Source: Galbula dea (taxonomy: Eukaryota; Chordata; Aves; Piciformes; Galbulidae). From it: 64,000 nucleotides of DNA. The notes below the pieces were generated by a model. The model saw nothing but the letters and a program-made list of their open reading frames with translations, searched no databases and was not told the DNA's origin. The stretch lies in contig VWZX01006105.1 of assembly GCA_013399015.1 (NCBI GenBank), forward strand, positions 434,001-498,000. Reading direction: 5' to 3'. Position numbers and translations under genes: made by a program. Each line of letters starts with the position of its first letter. Within the stretch, counting starts at the first letter, position 1. Positions 11,701 through 26,700 of the stretch are shown in pieces.

Positions 11701-14700
11701 AAATAATCCAAATTAAGGAGTAGTAGTATGAAAAAATCTCTCACATCCAGTACAATAAAAATGAAAATGCTGAAAGAAAGCACTGAGAATGGTTGACACA
11801 GTCATACTAATGACTATAAAGTGACCATGACAGTCCCTTGTGACTAGTGACAGGATTAGAGGGAATGGGCTTCAGTTGTGCCAGGGTAGGTTTAGATTAG
11901 ATATTAGGAAGAATTTCTTTACTGAAAGAGTGGTGAGATATTGGAATAGGCTGCCCAGGGAGGTGGTGGAGTCACCATCCCTGGAGGTTTTTAAGAAGAG
12001 GATAGATGTGGTTCTTCAGGGGATGATTTTGGGATAAGAGTAGTGTAGGGCTATCGGTTGGACTACATGATCTTGAGGGTCCTTTCCAACCGTAATGATT
12101 CTGTGATTCTGTGTCATTCTATATGGATACCAGTGAATTAACCACACTGTATTTAAAGTAAAAATAGGAAGAAGTTATGAGGAAAAAATAAAAACTTTAT
12201 ATAAATATAAAATTAATGATGCATCTCACTAGTTAATGGTTTTTCCCAAAGCCATGGTATGATCACGGTTCCATAAAAAGGGATGACTTAGCATAGACAT
12301 GTTGACAGATTTGTGAGCTGCTGTATCTTGCTAAAAAGAAGTCACCATAAAGTAAGTTATCATAAACTAGAGCACTGGAACAGACTGCCCAGAGAGGATG
12401 TGGAGTCTCCTTCTATGGAGATATTCAAAACCCATCTGGATGCGTTTCTGTGTGACCTGGTCTAGGGAATCCTGCTGTGGCAGGGGGGTTGGACTAGATG
12501 ATCTTTCGAGGTCCCTTCCAACTCCTAATGTTCTGTGATTCTATGAAACCAAGAATTTCCTACATTAACTAAATACACACTCACATGTCTATGAAGAGAA
12601 CATAACACTTTAAAAAAACATTAGCTGCAACTGAATTGTATTTTTCATACAGCAAATTAACTAAATCTATCATTAGCTGAATGATCTCACCTTATTTCAC
12701 ATATTTTTTAGCTTTTTCAAAGCACTGATCTTCTTTTATCTTTATTTTTAGATCCATCATAATAAGCAGAATGTTATGCATTATAAGATTATTCAAGAGA
12801 CTTTAGTGACATACTTACAGAGACTATTTAGCATTTAATTTTAAGAAAAATAATTGAGGATCAAGACTAGATGCCTGAAATAACTGTAACTCTCTTACAT
12901 TAAAAACATTTTAACTGGTTGTTAATCTTTCAATCTGATCTTTTAGGACAGACTTGCCCCATACTAAATGTAGAATTAATAAACTCCTATAAATTTTACC
13001 AGAAGACATCTGAATGGACCATGTACCAAACAGATGGAGGATACTGCCATACCATGCTGTCATAAGCAGTACCTACAAACAACTTTATTCACAGCGAGAT
13101 GCTAGTTCTACAGCATAGGAAAATGTAATACAAAGCACAAAAGCAAGTGTAGCCTATTCCAACAAAGGTTCTGTTCCTGATGTTCCATCATCTGGATGTC
13201 AGTGGGATTACTGACTTTAGGGAAGTTCAATGCATAAAAGGCTTCACAAGCTCCAGGCTTAAGAGAATAAAAGGTGGTGCTTCTGTAGAAGAGAAACTTG
13301 ACACCCAGAAGGAGGTTACGATATCAAAGAATGGAAATAGTTAATCCTCCAACAGTGTTTAAATAAATCTAATAGTGCTCCTCACCTCAAGGAGTAAATG
13401 CTAAAAACAACAACAACAACAAAACATTGGCAGTATCAAAGTGAAACTTGTATACTCAACAGAATCAGAGAACTGTGTATTTTACACTAATATTTATTTA
13501 CTACTTTAGGTTCTTCTACTTTGTCTTTTATAAAACTGTTTTTATTTAAACATCAGGAGTGCAAAAGAAAAAAAATCAAAGCCACTAATGCATACCTTAG
13601 TTATATATATTTACTATGAAAATTCTAGACAGGAGTTCAACACTGGCAAAATGAAAGTTAAGTCATTTTTTTAAGACAGGGACTGAAGAGTTAAAGAGTG
13701 GCCTACTTCAACATTTAAATCTACAAAATAAAAAGCCAAAAGAAAATGTGACATAGATTTAAATAAAACACACAGCTGATGAATCACATGAAACAAATTA
13801 GCTGAATTTTAATGCCAGCTCTACTTAAGTTTGAATGCGAACAGTGTTCTGAATACGATGAACAAAGCTACTGTTCAGAAGCCAATAGGCCACTGCTGGT
13901 GTGCAGATTGAAGTCTCTATTCTAACCTCCTGAGCTCAATGTCTTAAACTGCGCCTCTGAAAGACATATTTATGTAAATTATAATCTTTTGGCAAAGAGG
14001 CACAAAAATCACATGTGCCTGTACTTGTTAGATAAAAAAAATAAAAGGTTAGCATGTAAAGCACTTTAGGAGTTACATTTTCTAAAATGTAAGCACACAG
14101 ACTTAAAAATCAAGCACTGAACACCCTATTCTCATTTTGGAGCTGGATTTTCCTGAGGCAGAAGAATCATTCTTCAAGTAAGAAATACAAAAAACTGTCA
14201 GTATTACTGAGTGTCTGTTTCCACAACAAACTACTTGAAGTTAAAACGAATGAGCCCAAATCAGAACATTACACTGACAGAAGAGAACCTTAAAAACTAA
14301 CTCCACTATTCCACACATGCCCTTTCCATGCACAGCTACAGTTAAAAACTACTTTCAGCGTGGATTAAGTTGTATTCCAACAATGATGGATTCTTTTTTG
14401 CTTTTTCTTCAAATAAAACTAGTTTACTAGAAGTACCTATAGCTACATCATCTTACCTTCCAATCAAGAGACTGTGAATTTGCTCCAAATTTTTTCTAGT
14501 TTACATTCACCTTGCACTTCCACGACTGACTTAGAAAATAACCACCATGGTCCAACACTCAATGTTGCCAACATAGCACAGGAAGACACTAGGCTGTTGG
14601 GCTATACACAACACAGCCTATCCATCCACCACCTACTGCAGGAGGTGGATATTCTCCTCCACCACCCAACCAGCTGGTGATAAAACAACAGCAGCAGCAA

Positions 14701-17700
14701 CAGCAGCAACTACTTTCATCCACACAAAACGCTGTTCTGTGCTCACATTCTCTGGCTGGTTGGTTATGTCAGGTTCTGGAATACACCAACTGCCTCTATC
14801 ACCTCTTCCCCTGGTCCTCAGACAGCAATTTTGCTGCTTGTGTTTCAGGCCTTCACTGATACAGTGCAGCTGAGTAACCTGGACTGCTGCTAAGAGCTGT
14901 AAGAACCCTCACTGGATGTCTCTCTTGCTTGTTTCAAGAACAGTCTTCAAGCTCAGGCCTTTGCCCTTGGTCCTTGTCTGAGATACATCTATATGCCTTA
15001 CTGGTCATGTCCTTGACTCACTGACTTGACTTCCTAGCTTGACTTAAAACATGCCTCGTAGCTACAGACTGCTGTTCCTGGTTACTGTCACTGAACCTGC
15101 TCTGACCTTCTTGTCTGGCTACTGTGACACTGCCCCTCTTGCACATGAGGACAATGCCCTGCCCGTCTTTTTGTCCCCCTCAGCAAACAGCTTGCTTTCT
15201 CTCGTGAACAGCCTGTCCTGCTTCTCCCACACAGGTGGAGGTTGACTGCTCTGCAAGTCCTCATACCCTAAGGGTTATTCTCCCTGTTCTTTCCAAACCT
15301 CTCTCCCTGAAGATGAAAATAAAGAAATCCTACAAGTTACTCTTTGTGCACCTGAATTTTTTTATCTCATGTGCTTTACAGGAGCAAGTAATTACATGGA
15401 TAAGAGTCATTTCACTTTTGCACTCCACAAAAAGCAACAGACCTAAATAATTGTTATTAAATCATAAAGAGAGCAACAGAAGGCATGAGCATGAAGGCAT
15501 GTCATGTTTTGTCTATCACATGCCTTTTAAATTTTTCTCTCAATACAGGTTAAGACAAAATCATTGCTTAAAATAATGAAACAACATATTAAAGATGACC
15601 AAAACCCCATTTTTTTTTCCTAAAGGTTTGATATTGAGAAACAGAAAACTAGAAAATCTAGGCCACTTTGGAATGCAGTATGAAATTCTGATGCTTACCA
15701 GTCTGCTAATAAGACATCTGATCTCTAATACTGTGTTGTGTTTGTGCCTGGAAGGGTTTTTAGGGAGAGGCTACTGGCATAGCTCCTGTAAGAAGCTTTG
15801 AGAAAGCTCCCCTGGCTGCAAGTCAGGGCCAAGGTCGAGCCTATGAGCACCTCTGCAATAATACATTTTAAAGAGAAAAAAACAACAAACAAACCTTGGG
15901 TGGGCTCCTTTGTTTGGGAGTTGCTTTGTTTGGAGAGGGATAGGATGAGAGAGACACAACCATGGAGACACCAAGGTCAGTGAGGAAGGAGCGTGGGAGG
16001 CATGCTGGAGCACCTGTTCCCCTTCTGCCCATGGTGAGACGGCAGGCTGGGCCCTCGCAGCCCTCAGACACCAATGGTGGAAAAGAATCAGGTCTGCAGC
16101 CCATGGAGGAGCCCACCCTGGAGCAGGGGATTGCTCCTGAAGTCTGTGACTCTGAAGAAAAGCCCATGGAAGGGAGCCACACTGGTGGAAGAAGTTCATG
16201 GAAGACTGTCTCCCATGGGAGGGATGCCATGGTGCCACAGGGGAGGACTGTGAGGAATTTTCCCACTGAGGTGGAAGCAGTGGCAGAAACAACATTGAAT
16301 GGACTGGGGCTAATCCCTATTCCCTGCCTCTCTACACTGCTGGAACGGAGAAGGTAGCAGAGCTGAGCTAGGGAAAAAGGGAGGGCTGGGGGGAAATGTT
16401 GTATTTAAGATCCAGTTGTATTTATCAGTGTCCTGCTCTGATTGAATTGATGTATTGGTGGTGGTTTTGTCTCAATTAAATTGATTTTGTTTCCCCAAGT
16501 CTAGTCTGAATTTTGCCTGTGATCGTAACTGTAAGTGAGCTCTCCCTGTCCTTTGCCTCGATCCTCAAGACTTCTGTTTTATTTTCTCCTCCACATCTCC
16601 CTGGAGAAGGGCAGGAGCAAGCCAGCAGCTGCATGGTGCTTTGCTCCCTGCTGGGGAGGCCGAAACCACAACAAACACCTAATAATCAAATACTAATAAT
16701 ACGATGCTTTTCTCTGAAGTTATTTATCCTATTCTCCTCACTGGTCTGGTCACTACATTGACCATGTATCTTTATGCCCAAGGGTGTGTTTTGTCTGGAT
16801 TAAAAGTTCTCACACAAATGCTCCAGAAAATTTGCAGTACTATCAATATACCAAGAATAGGGCTGCAAATATTGTTTCAAATTGAAATCTGCAACAGGTT
16901 GTTCAGACACTAAAACCCAGCATTTACTCATACACACATTTGTATAAAAGCAGGAATAAGTCATCACATTCAACACTAAAACAGAAGAGAATCTATGTTT
17001 TATCTTAATACAGAACAAAAAAAGACAAAGCTGTAGTCTGATGTATCTACCTAGGCAAGAATTATAAACCCCTCAGTGCATATTAAACAGTTCAGAATCT
17101 TCACTGAACAGATGCAACAGCTATTTAAAAACTCCTATTACCACAGGTAATCAGGGAAGCTTGCTTTGCAAAACTGACTCTTATCGAAGTCAAGTGACAG
17201 TAGATATGAAAGCATGTCTTCTGAGTGTTCCTGCTTCTGATCATTTCAGAAAGAAAACCCATTTTGATCCTTAAAAGATTGATATTTATTACACTAATCT
17301 CCCACACCCAGTATCTTGCACTGCCACTAAGCCATAATAAAAAGGTCTATTTTTAATACAACTTTCCAGAACACACCCTACTTTGGCATTCTTTTTTAAT
17401 TAAAATAATGTTAATAAGTTACAAATGCCTGTGTTCATTCACAGCTATTTGATTTAGAGAAGACAAAAGAATTTAAAAAATATGTTTATTACAGAGATGG
17501 AAAAGCAGTGAAGAGTAGCACAGCAGAATCTTAAGACCACTCAAAGCTGCTTCGTAAACTAAACAGTAATTATGCCTCACTAACTGACAAGTTCAACAAG
17601 ATCACTCCCATGAATGAAATACAGGAACACTGTATTCATCTGCTTTTAATATTTTCATTACTGAACTGCAGTTACAGAGCTACTTTATGCCATTATGCGG

Positions 17701-20700
17701 GGATTCTTTTAGTCAATACCTCCACCTATAGGACCTCAGAAATTCAGCAAGTATCTTTGGGTCCTTTAGCACTAGAAATGGCCATGGTTCATCCTAGTCT
17801 CCAGGACAAGATTTTTTTCTGGGGCTGTGTTATGGCATACAGTTAAACCTTAGGACCAGGTAAAAGAACAGTCCAACTTCAGAAGTCCATGGCAAACACT
17901 TCATTCACAGAAGCATGAGTTCAGCTTCTCAGAGGAAGTGAAAGACTAATCCACCTGCCTGTTGCAAGTGCTACCCAGAAATGGAAGGCAAAAAGATGTA
18001 ATTGCTATACTACATCAGCAGATTAATAACCAAAATTCAAGTCAACTAGGACCAAAAACATATTACTTCCTTTACATAGCAACTGGATTACTTGATCGAT
18101 TCATTATCTCGTCCTTCTGAAGCAGCTTCTTATGACAGAATGGATCGAAAGAGGCAAGTTTTATTGTATGGGCATATAAGCAACTTATTGCAAGGAACAC
18201 TAGAGCATCAGCTTCCAAATAACTTGATACTCCAAGCTACTGATATGGGCCACTAGTAATATGTAAGGAAGAGAAGCATTTCCAGCTTACCTCACTGTAT
18301 TTTCCCATGCTCTCAGGTTTTGGATAAATCTTATACTTTTGACAAAAGTGTTCAGCAGACTCAACAAGCTACGAGCTCCAACTTTGTTTCACAACTTTAT
18401 CAACTTCCCAAAAAGAACAGAAGTCACATCAACTGACTTACAGAGGTTAAAAATAAAAGTTTTCTTTCTTGAAATTGTTTCCAGTGTTGCTCAAACTAAG
18501 GGTTCTGTGTTTTACTCTAAACTAGTATCAATCAGTGGCGCTTGGGTGGATTTCCAACACACACAGGAGCATCTTTTAGAGATACCATCAAGGCACATTA
18601 ACTATACTGTAAGCTTTTAAAATTATCTGGAAAGTATTTTAGAAATACGACCAACTCCTCTATATGACAAAGGTAACTAAAAAAAGCTAAAAATACTCCT
18701 CTGTCTTGTTCCAGTTAGCTTTTGCTCCATATCTTCTGCTATTCCTATTTCTTTTTCAACTGAACTTCCTTCTTACTTTTCATGTCCTCTGGTACTCTCT
18801 ACTTCTCTTCTGTGCCTTGCCTCACTGCCTGCTTAGTAGACAGTTTGGGCAACAACCACCTACTACTCAACTGGGATGTTGCCTTTTAACATCGAGACCA
18901 CATTATTAGCACAGTAAGAGGCATCATTATGTACCCTGCATTTGAAGTAAAAAGCAAGAAAAAGAAACTGAAAAACAAAAAGCCTGTTAAATATTTAGAA
19001 GTAATGTCTCACTGGGAGGTCTACAAGAATATTAAATTGTCTACTTAAAGGAAGTGATTTATTTAAACCTGGCCTGGGCAAAAGATGATTGCAGAGACCA
19101 TTATAACCAGAATGATGATGAACGTGGCACCTTCCATAGCTTTTCCATTTTTAATTTCTATAATCACTAAAAAGCTACATGGCTTAAATTAATACATCAA
19201 TACATTTTATACAACTTGCAAATCCCTCAAAAGTTAATTTTACCCTTTTTAGCAAAAAGTATTTAATCAGTGTCAAAACTGGAATTAACATAATAACCTC
19301 CCCAAAAAAGTTACATTTCAAATGATCTTGCTAAATTTTAACATTGCTAGAGATTTGCTGAAAACACGCAACTTAGTTTTTAAAAGAATAACTTAATAGA
19401 TACTTGTCTAAAGCACTGTAATGAAAAAGTACAGATAATGCTTATCTTGAGCTTTTATTTTACTTTTCTTCTTACTTATGTATATTAACAAAAAACTCTC
19501 AAATGATTTAGACAAAAGCTTTTAGCTCAACACATAATTGCAAGAAAATTACAATAATTGTACCAATTAAAATAATCCTGAATGAACAGTTTGTCATCTT
19601 AATGTTCCAATGGTTTATAGAAGGATCTACTTAATTAGCTGAAATTGCTTTCCAATGTTAGTATCAAATGTCATTTGTTAAAAGTTGAACGATTTCGAAA
19701 ATAATTTAACAAAGCAATTTTACAAAACACCAAGAACCAACATTTTCTTTTCAGCTGAATAAAGCAAGCAGATGTGTCATCAAATTGCTATAAAAATAAA
19801 TGAGCCTTTATATGGAGAAAAATAAATTTTACTACCAGTGCTAAAGAGTTAGATTTTCTGGTGGCTTTCATGAAATTAATTTCTTTAATAAAATAATTTC
19901 AAATCATTTATAACTTGGTGGTATTTTTAGTATGCTGTAAATACACTTTCTTAAACTGAAGTAGTAAACAATGAAGTAGAAATATTCAAATGTATGTGAA
20001 ACAGCAGAATGTTTTAACCTGCCTAAGCGATTTCCTACTTTAATTCCCATAGGTGTATCACGTAAAAGATCTGAACTCAGCAGTAAAACACAGCACCAAT
20101 GAAACCATGCTATGTAACTCTAAACCTACACTAACCAACTGCTGTTTCACTCAGAACTAAGTTAGTTTTTACCAGTTTAGTCTGAGGAAAAACTGACAAA
20201 ATAGAAACAGAGGATGAGTTGTCTAGTAACCCCAAACTAAGTATTCTTCTGGTTACCAGATAACCATTTCTGTGGTTGCTTCCAAAAAGGGATGACATCA
20301 GTAAAAAGACTGGGAGAAAACCAAGAAAAATCAGATACCAGTGCTGAAACTGGAAAGACATCATCTACAACTCAAGAAACACTTGACACTTGCCATTACT
20401 GATAAATCAGACAGAGCAGGTATCTTCCAAAATTTATTCCTTCAATGGTGTAAGACTTGCAAAAGCATTAAATCAAAAGTTATAAATACGCTATCGCTGG
20501 CTTAGATCCTTTAGTTGTCCCCCCCCAGTTGGCCTGCCTGGGCAACTCATCACACTCACCAGGACCAGAATATTCCTGCATCTTGTCTTACGGTCTGCCC
20601 CAGCACTTGGTATAACTACCTTAGACACATCTATCTTCAAATTAAAGTAGCCTTTGCTGCTGTGTTTTGTGTGAACTCTTCCCCCTGCTGCAAACATGTT

Positions 20701-23700
20701 CAAACCACAGTTATTTGTCCAGGCTTTTGCCTCTTCCCCCCCCAAAGAACTTCAACTATTGACTTTCAAAGATCCTGAATAGGGTCTAGATGAAAGGTAA
20801 GCACCATGAGACTCAACTTGGGTCTTGCACTAGCAGTTCTGGACACTCACATTAGCAGAACCGTAGATGTTGCAGGAACTTCAAGGGTAAAAGATTTAGA
20901 CATCCAGAGTTTTTCAAGTGTTTACAAGTTTAATCAGTCATTTTCTGAACTGCATTCTTGAACTCAAAAGAATATATACATGCCTGAAGTTTGGCTGTCA
21001 ACTGTCTAAACCTTAACACATGAAACAGATTTTATCAACAGAGAAGAGTCCAGCTACTACACTTTAAGAAGGGACAGGCTAGTAAATCTGTCATATCTAC
21101 AACTGCCACAGATGGAAGAACTGTCCCTAGTAGCTTCAAATTTTAGAAGGACAAAGGTGTACAGGCAAGAGAGTTATAAAATTACTTTGGTGACTTCTAG
21201 GAACATCTTCCAACATACAAAGTACTTTGACAGACTTTGATTTCTGCCGTGATAAAAAGGATATAAACAGATAAAAAAGGTCTCGCAGATGATATCCTCA
21301 CTCAGGAAGAAAGGGACTGAGAAGACATTCCCTCCCATACAATCAGCTTTAGTAGCATGATTTTTACTCAACAAGGTGGTGATATCAAATCACTGACATC
21401 TACAGCCTTAAGCAGCAGAAAGTACCAAGAAACAAAGTAAGATGACTAAATTTCAGAGCCTCCAAACTGAAAAGAAAACCTAAGGCGTTGAGGGAAAAGA
21501 AATAAATTACTCAAATATCTTAGATTGAGGAAGACTTGGGAATTCAAGAAAAGAGAGGAGAAAGTATTCAAGCAAAGTTGGGATTCCTCATCCCATGGAT
21601 AATGATATTCACAGCAAAATCTGAAGTGAGACTAGGGCTCTCCACATCCCCATTAGTATCTCTTCTACTTGGGCACAATCATTTTGAAATGTTATGACTG
21701 GAATTTCAGTGTTTTGAATTTAGATACACAACAGATTTGTATAATACAAGATCTTGCTTCTTTCCACTGCTTTGCAAATGACTCCTACAGACACTGTTTC
21801 ATTTTTTGACTGTTGCTGAGCACTGAACGTATTTTTTTCAGAGAAATCAGCAATGATTTGTGAATTTCTTTCCTCAATGCACATTTACCACCCTTTACTA
21901 CATTAGCAGGATTATGGAGATTACTTTTTCCAGTATGCTGTGATATATCCACAATGACTTTGATCTGCAATTTATTCATAGCTAATTCCACAACCCTCTG
22001 TGAAACAGCTGTCCTGGTTATACCCTCACACTGCATCTCCTCTCTCTGCCAAACCATTTAGTATGTCAAAGAGTGCAAGAATTATCTCTGGAAACTTTAC
22101 CTGGAAGTTTCTCACAAGATACTTATTGCTATCTTTGACTTCCTTCTTTTGTTTTCCTGAAGCAATCTTGCCTGCTATCACCTTAAATTTTAATACATTT
22201 AAATGTTCTTAGATCAAGATCTTGCTTAAAATTTCTAAAGTTTTAGAACATTACACTGCCTTCTTCACATGTTCATTGACTCTGCTGAGAATTCAGTTTC
22301 TTGAAACGTGTCTTCTCTCTACAAAAGCCAGGGTGATTTTTCAAGTATATAATTTATTTAAATCTGGAACTAATATTCATTCTGGTATCAGGGATGTTTC
22401 ATCTAGTCTTCACAAGAGGGTATATTCCCAAAGGATGCTAACTCACAAGTCTGAGAAGTATCAATTGCAAATATTCAACAGAAACTTGCTTTAACCCGAC
22501 AACTTAATTCTCTTACAACTTCAATTACAGAAAGCTCACATTTTATTCCACTTTAGGGCTTTAAAAATTGGCTTTTTGCAACTTCTGCAAACCATACTGA
22601 CATTATAAAGACTCTTCACAGCAACAGGAAGAGAACATGGCACAACATAAGTGTAGAGGAGTATTAACTGAATGTCACAATTACAAATAAAATGGCAAAA
22701 GTAATTAAAGCAGACCGGGGTGGACAGGTGGGTAATGATAATAGTGAGCAGGACCCAACAATCTAAACACAAAAGAGGAAGGAGAAGGCAATAAATAGGA
22801 AATTTGAATTAGGAGTTAAACCTGGCAAGGAGAGAGGCTACACAAAAATTCATACAATGAGAGATGACATGAAAATGCAAAACATATACACAAAGGAGTA
22901 AATACTGGTACTAATAAGTATACCAACTAGAAAACTAAATCAAGCAAAAATTCAGACCAGCAAAGAGAGAGGATGGAAGTGAGAGGATATAGCAAGTCAG
23001 CTGAAGGAAGTAAAAAGAGTAAAGACATTTTTCTCCAGAGTCTGGAGCAAAGCCCATGATGCAGACTCTGCATGTTTTAATTTTCCAAATCTGACACAAT
23101 TAAAAAGCACAGGCTTATACCCCTCTGGGGAAGAATTACACCATAGTCTATCTGTTACTAACAGAGAACTCTAAGGAACTCCAATCCGTAAAGATTGTCC
23201 TCAGAGTGTGAACAGGTGTGCCTGTGTCAAACTGAAACCTCATTTTTTGTTTAAGACTCTGGGAAAATTTTGCCAATGTAAGATTTAATAGGTTTTCCCT
23301 TTTCTGTACAGTATGATACACTAAAGATACACTACTCCTGACCCATCATAGGATTTATAGAAAAGCACTTGCAAATCTAATCTCTCTAATAATCCTTCAC
23401 AATAAGAATATATTAGTTAGCCTCTTTCTTAATAACAAGTTGAAGCAGAGAGATATAGGTGTATTTCTTTAGTAACCAAATTGAAATACTCTAGCTTTTT
23501 TCAGTAGTCCACCTACACAGTCCATTCCTCCTCACAGAGCTCCAATGAGCTTCAAATACAGCTCTGAACACTGAGTACTTCATTATCAGCCCACAGAACT
23601 ATAAGCTGTATACTACCTCTTCACACAAATACTAAGTGAAATGTGTAACAGAGGTGACTAGCCCACAAACTGGCAAATAATCCTAAAGCAGCATTCAGTT

Positions 23701-26700
23701 GTCTAAATTCAGTTTTCCTATTGCATTCTTTTCAAGTACACCATATAGAACTGAGATGTAACAGAAAATGCTTCCCCTCCCTTACTACACAGCCTGTCTA
23801 TACAGTTTGCAAGATTAAATTCTGGGCATTACATGACAGTAATCTTATGGAGGCAAAATAGCATATGATCATATAAATCACTTATCATAAAGCATACATA
23901 CAGGGGAATTAACTGCAGACTATTTTTATTCTTTAACTTTTTGATGATCAACTACTTGATTCCTTCTGTTTTACTATACTTTTTGTATGTTGTCCAACTA
24001 TTGCTTGTTGTTTGAAATACTGAAAAATGAAGCCTTCTTGTGAAAAAGTTTGCTCATGTTAAATAGGAATACAGAATATGCCAAAACAAACCAGCAAAGA
24101 CAAGCTGTCAGTGCTGCACTGGACAACCACAGTCATTCTGCTGGTGCCACCTGCTGTCACAGCACCACCACACACTGATACCACCTTCAGCTGGCACCGA
24201 AACACACTTCCCATCGTACCAGCAATACTGACTGCAGAGAGCTGGTTATAATCTGCCTCCACAGATACAGCAGTAAAACAATATAGGTTTTTATTACCAC
24301 TTTTTGTACCTTCAGTGCACACACAAATTACCTACTTAACTCTTCAGCTGAAGGTACAGATCAATCCACTGTGTTAACCCTCTGCCCTGCAGTCAGAAGC
24401 TGAGAGGAAGGCCTCAGAGTTCTCACTGCAACAGAATCCTAGTGATTCACAAAGTTTTTAACACAGTACTTTAAAAGTTGGAAATGTAACTATAATTTCA
24501 AAGCATTTTCCATTAGCATTTACATTCTAAGCAGAGCTTAGTTCAGATTTCTATCTAGGGAAAAAACCCCAACTTCTAGCTTGACCAAGGTAGAGATGAA
24601 AGTTGTATCAAGAGACAGAAACACAGCTACCTATCTGTGAAAGAATTCCAATATAATTTTTTTTTGTTTTAATACATGGTACATGGTTAATACATTTGTA
24701 CATTGTACATTCACTAGCAATGAAAACCATTAAAAAGTTTCCAAAAGTTAACATGTTACTCTAATAATCATTAATAATGATCATTATTTTAATCACTGAA
24801 AGTGCATACCACTACTAGAGTAACACCTACCTCTCATAGATGGTTTTTAAAGTCAGATGATCTGGAACACCTTCAGTCTCTTCAAGATGCAGTATGAGCC
24901 ATGATGTTCTATATGGCCACTGCTCTGTGAGATTGATCCAGCTAGCCAGCCTATCCCAATTGAATGTGATCTGATTAGCTCTCAATAAACGACCTAATAG
25001 CACAGAGAAGGAAAGAAAAAACAGGAGTATTATTTTTCCCTTTTGAAAGATCTCTTCCTCCCTCCTCAAAGTAACAGCTATGTAAGTCCTTTAACCTGAT
25101 CTCTGAACTTTCTGATACTACATTTTTAGCTCAGTAAGTCCAAAATCATCTCAAGTCACACCTAAGAATATCATTTGACAGCCTAATAAGAATTCTTGCA
25201 AATAATGGTCAGAATACGAGACTCTCCCAAACTGTCAACATCAGCTCCAGGTTAAACACCAATTATTATCACCCTGTTCATAAAATCATAGGCGGGTTTG
25301 GGTTGGTAGGGGCCTTAAAGATCAACAAGTTCCAACCTTCCTGCCATGGGCAGCGACACCTTCCACTAGACCAGGTAGCTCAAAGCCCCATTCAACCTGT
25401 CTTGAACATTTTCTGGGATGCATCTACAACATCTCTGGGCAACCTATTCCAGTGCCTCACTACCCTCATAGTGAAGAAGTTCTTCCAAACACCTAATCTA
25501 AATCTACCCTCTTTCAGTTCAAAGCCATTACCCCTTGTTGTATCACTACATACCCTTGTAAAAACTTCCTGCCTAGCTTTCTTGTAGACCCCCTATAGGT
25601 ACTGGAAGGCTACTACAAAGTCTCCCTGGAGTCTTCTCCAGGCTGAGCCTTAAGCTACTTGAACAAAACTCAATAGACAATTTCTCAATCAAAACACAAA
25701 AATCATGCTAATACTGTGAATATTCTGTGCATTAGGATATGCAATATGGTCAAAACAAATTAAGCATAAACTTCCATTTCCAACAGTCAATGAAGTATAA
25801 TTCAAACCTATAAATAAGACTTAAATTAATAAGGCAATGTATCAATTACAAAGTTAAATATAAAGAACATAAAAAGTTCATGCTACTGTTTATTACTTTC
25901 AAGTTTCAGCAAGCTTTCTAGAATTGCATTACTAATATTGCTGATGATGTATAACCTATAGCCTAAAGGCTCTGCTCATGAAGCTGTTCATGTAACCATC
26001 ATATATAACCACAGATTACAGTAGACAGAAAGGGTTCTTGCAGGGTTTTTGTCTGATTTTACAACTAACAGTTTGTGATTGTTACACTTTCACATCTGCA
26101 CCACAATTTGCCAACACTAGACATTTCATGCTACAAACTGTAAAGACATTGCTAAGAGACTGCACATTTATTTAAAAGATTAGCTCAGACTTTTAAGTCA
26201 ACATGTTGTCACATACAAATGATCAGTAAAAAAGTGCAAACATGGGGAAAACTACATATTAATAGAATAACAGAATCATAGATTTGTTTTGGTTGGAAAT
26301 AGACCTTTAAGATCACAACATACAACTGTTAGGTAAGCACTACCAAGTCACCACCAAACCCTGTCACTAAGCGCCACCAAAACACAATACCGTTTGCTAT
26401 ACACAAGCATGCCACATTCACCTGTCACAGAAACAATATTCAACAGTCTTCTCATGGTCTGAGGACTGATATCACTGAACCAATCCTCTGTAACCAACAG
26501 CTTGGTCAAGTCGAAGGACATCTGGCGGGTAATGGTACGTTGCATCTGGCGTCTTCGGTAAGTATCCTGATAACGATACAAAAAAGCAAGAACTACTGGT
26601 TATTATCAAAAACTTTTATGTATTTGAAATACTTCAGTTTTACTTATTATAAAGTTTGAACTTCTGTGAGTATTTGTCTGTGAGGCTGACATGAAATAAC

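Larger units (their letters stand above)
10876..24830 (-). other. KIDINS220: KIDINS220 intron 22 (14 kb)
   Basis: 13,955 bp between exons 23 and 22, the largest intron here. It holds two plus-strand CR1 copies near 12 kb, an LTR-like block at 14.5-15.4 kb with a CAG/CAA microsatellite, and an ERVL-type solo LTR at 15.7-16.7 kb. The rest (16.7-24.8 kb) is AT-rich unique sequence with no coding signal that I can defend. Confidence 0.9.

Noticed and set aside
11840..12037. 65-codon frame with [20 protein letters not shown]
   Set aside because: This is the well-known chance frame in the CR1 3' end; the same frame occurs at 35,011-35,208.
14677..14859. Frame starting with a polyglutamine run
   Set aside because: Comes from the CAG/CAA microsatellite in an intron; no coding context.
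15771..16357. Open frames of 131-174 codons on both strands
   Set aside because: They lie wholly inside the ERVL-like solo LTR and overlap each other; no known protein domain.
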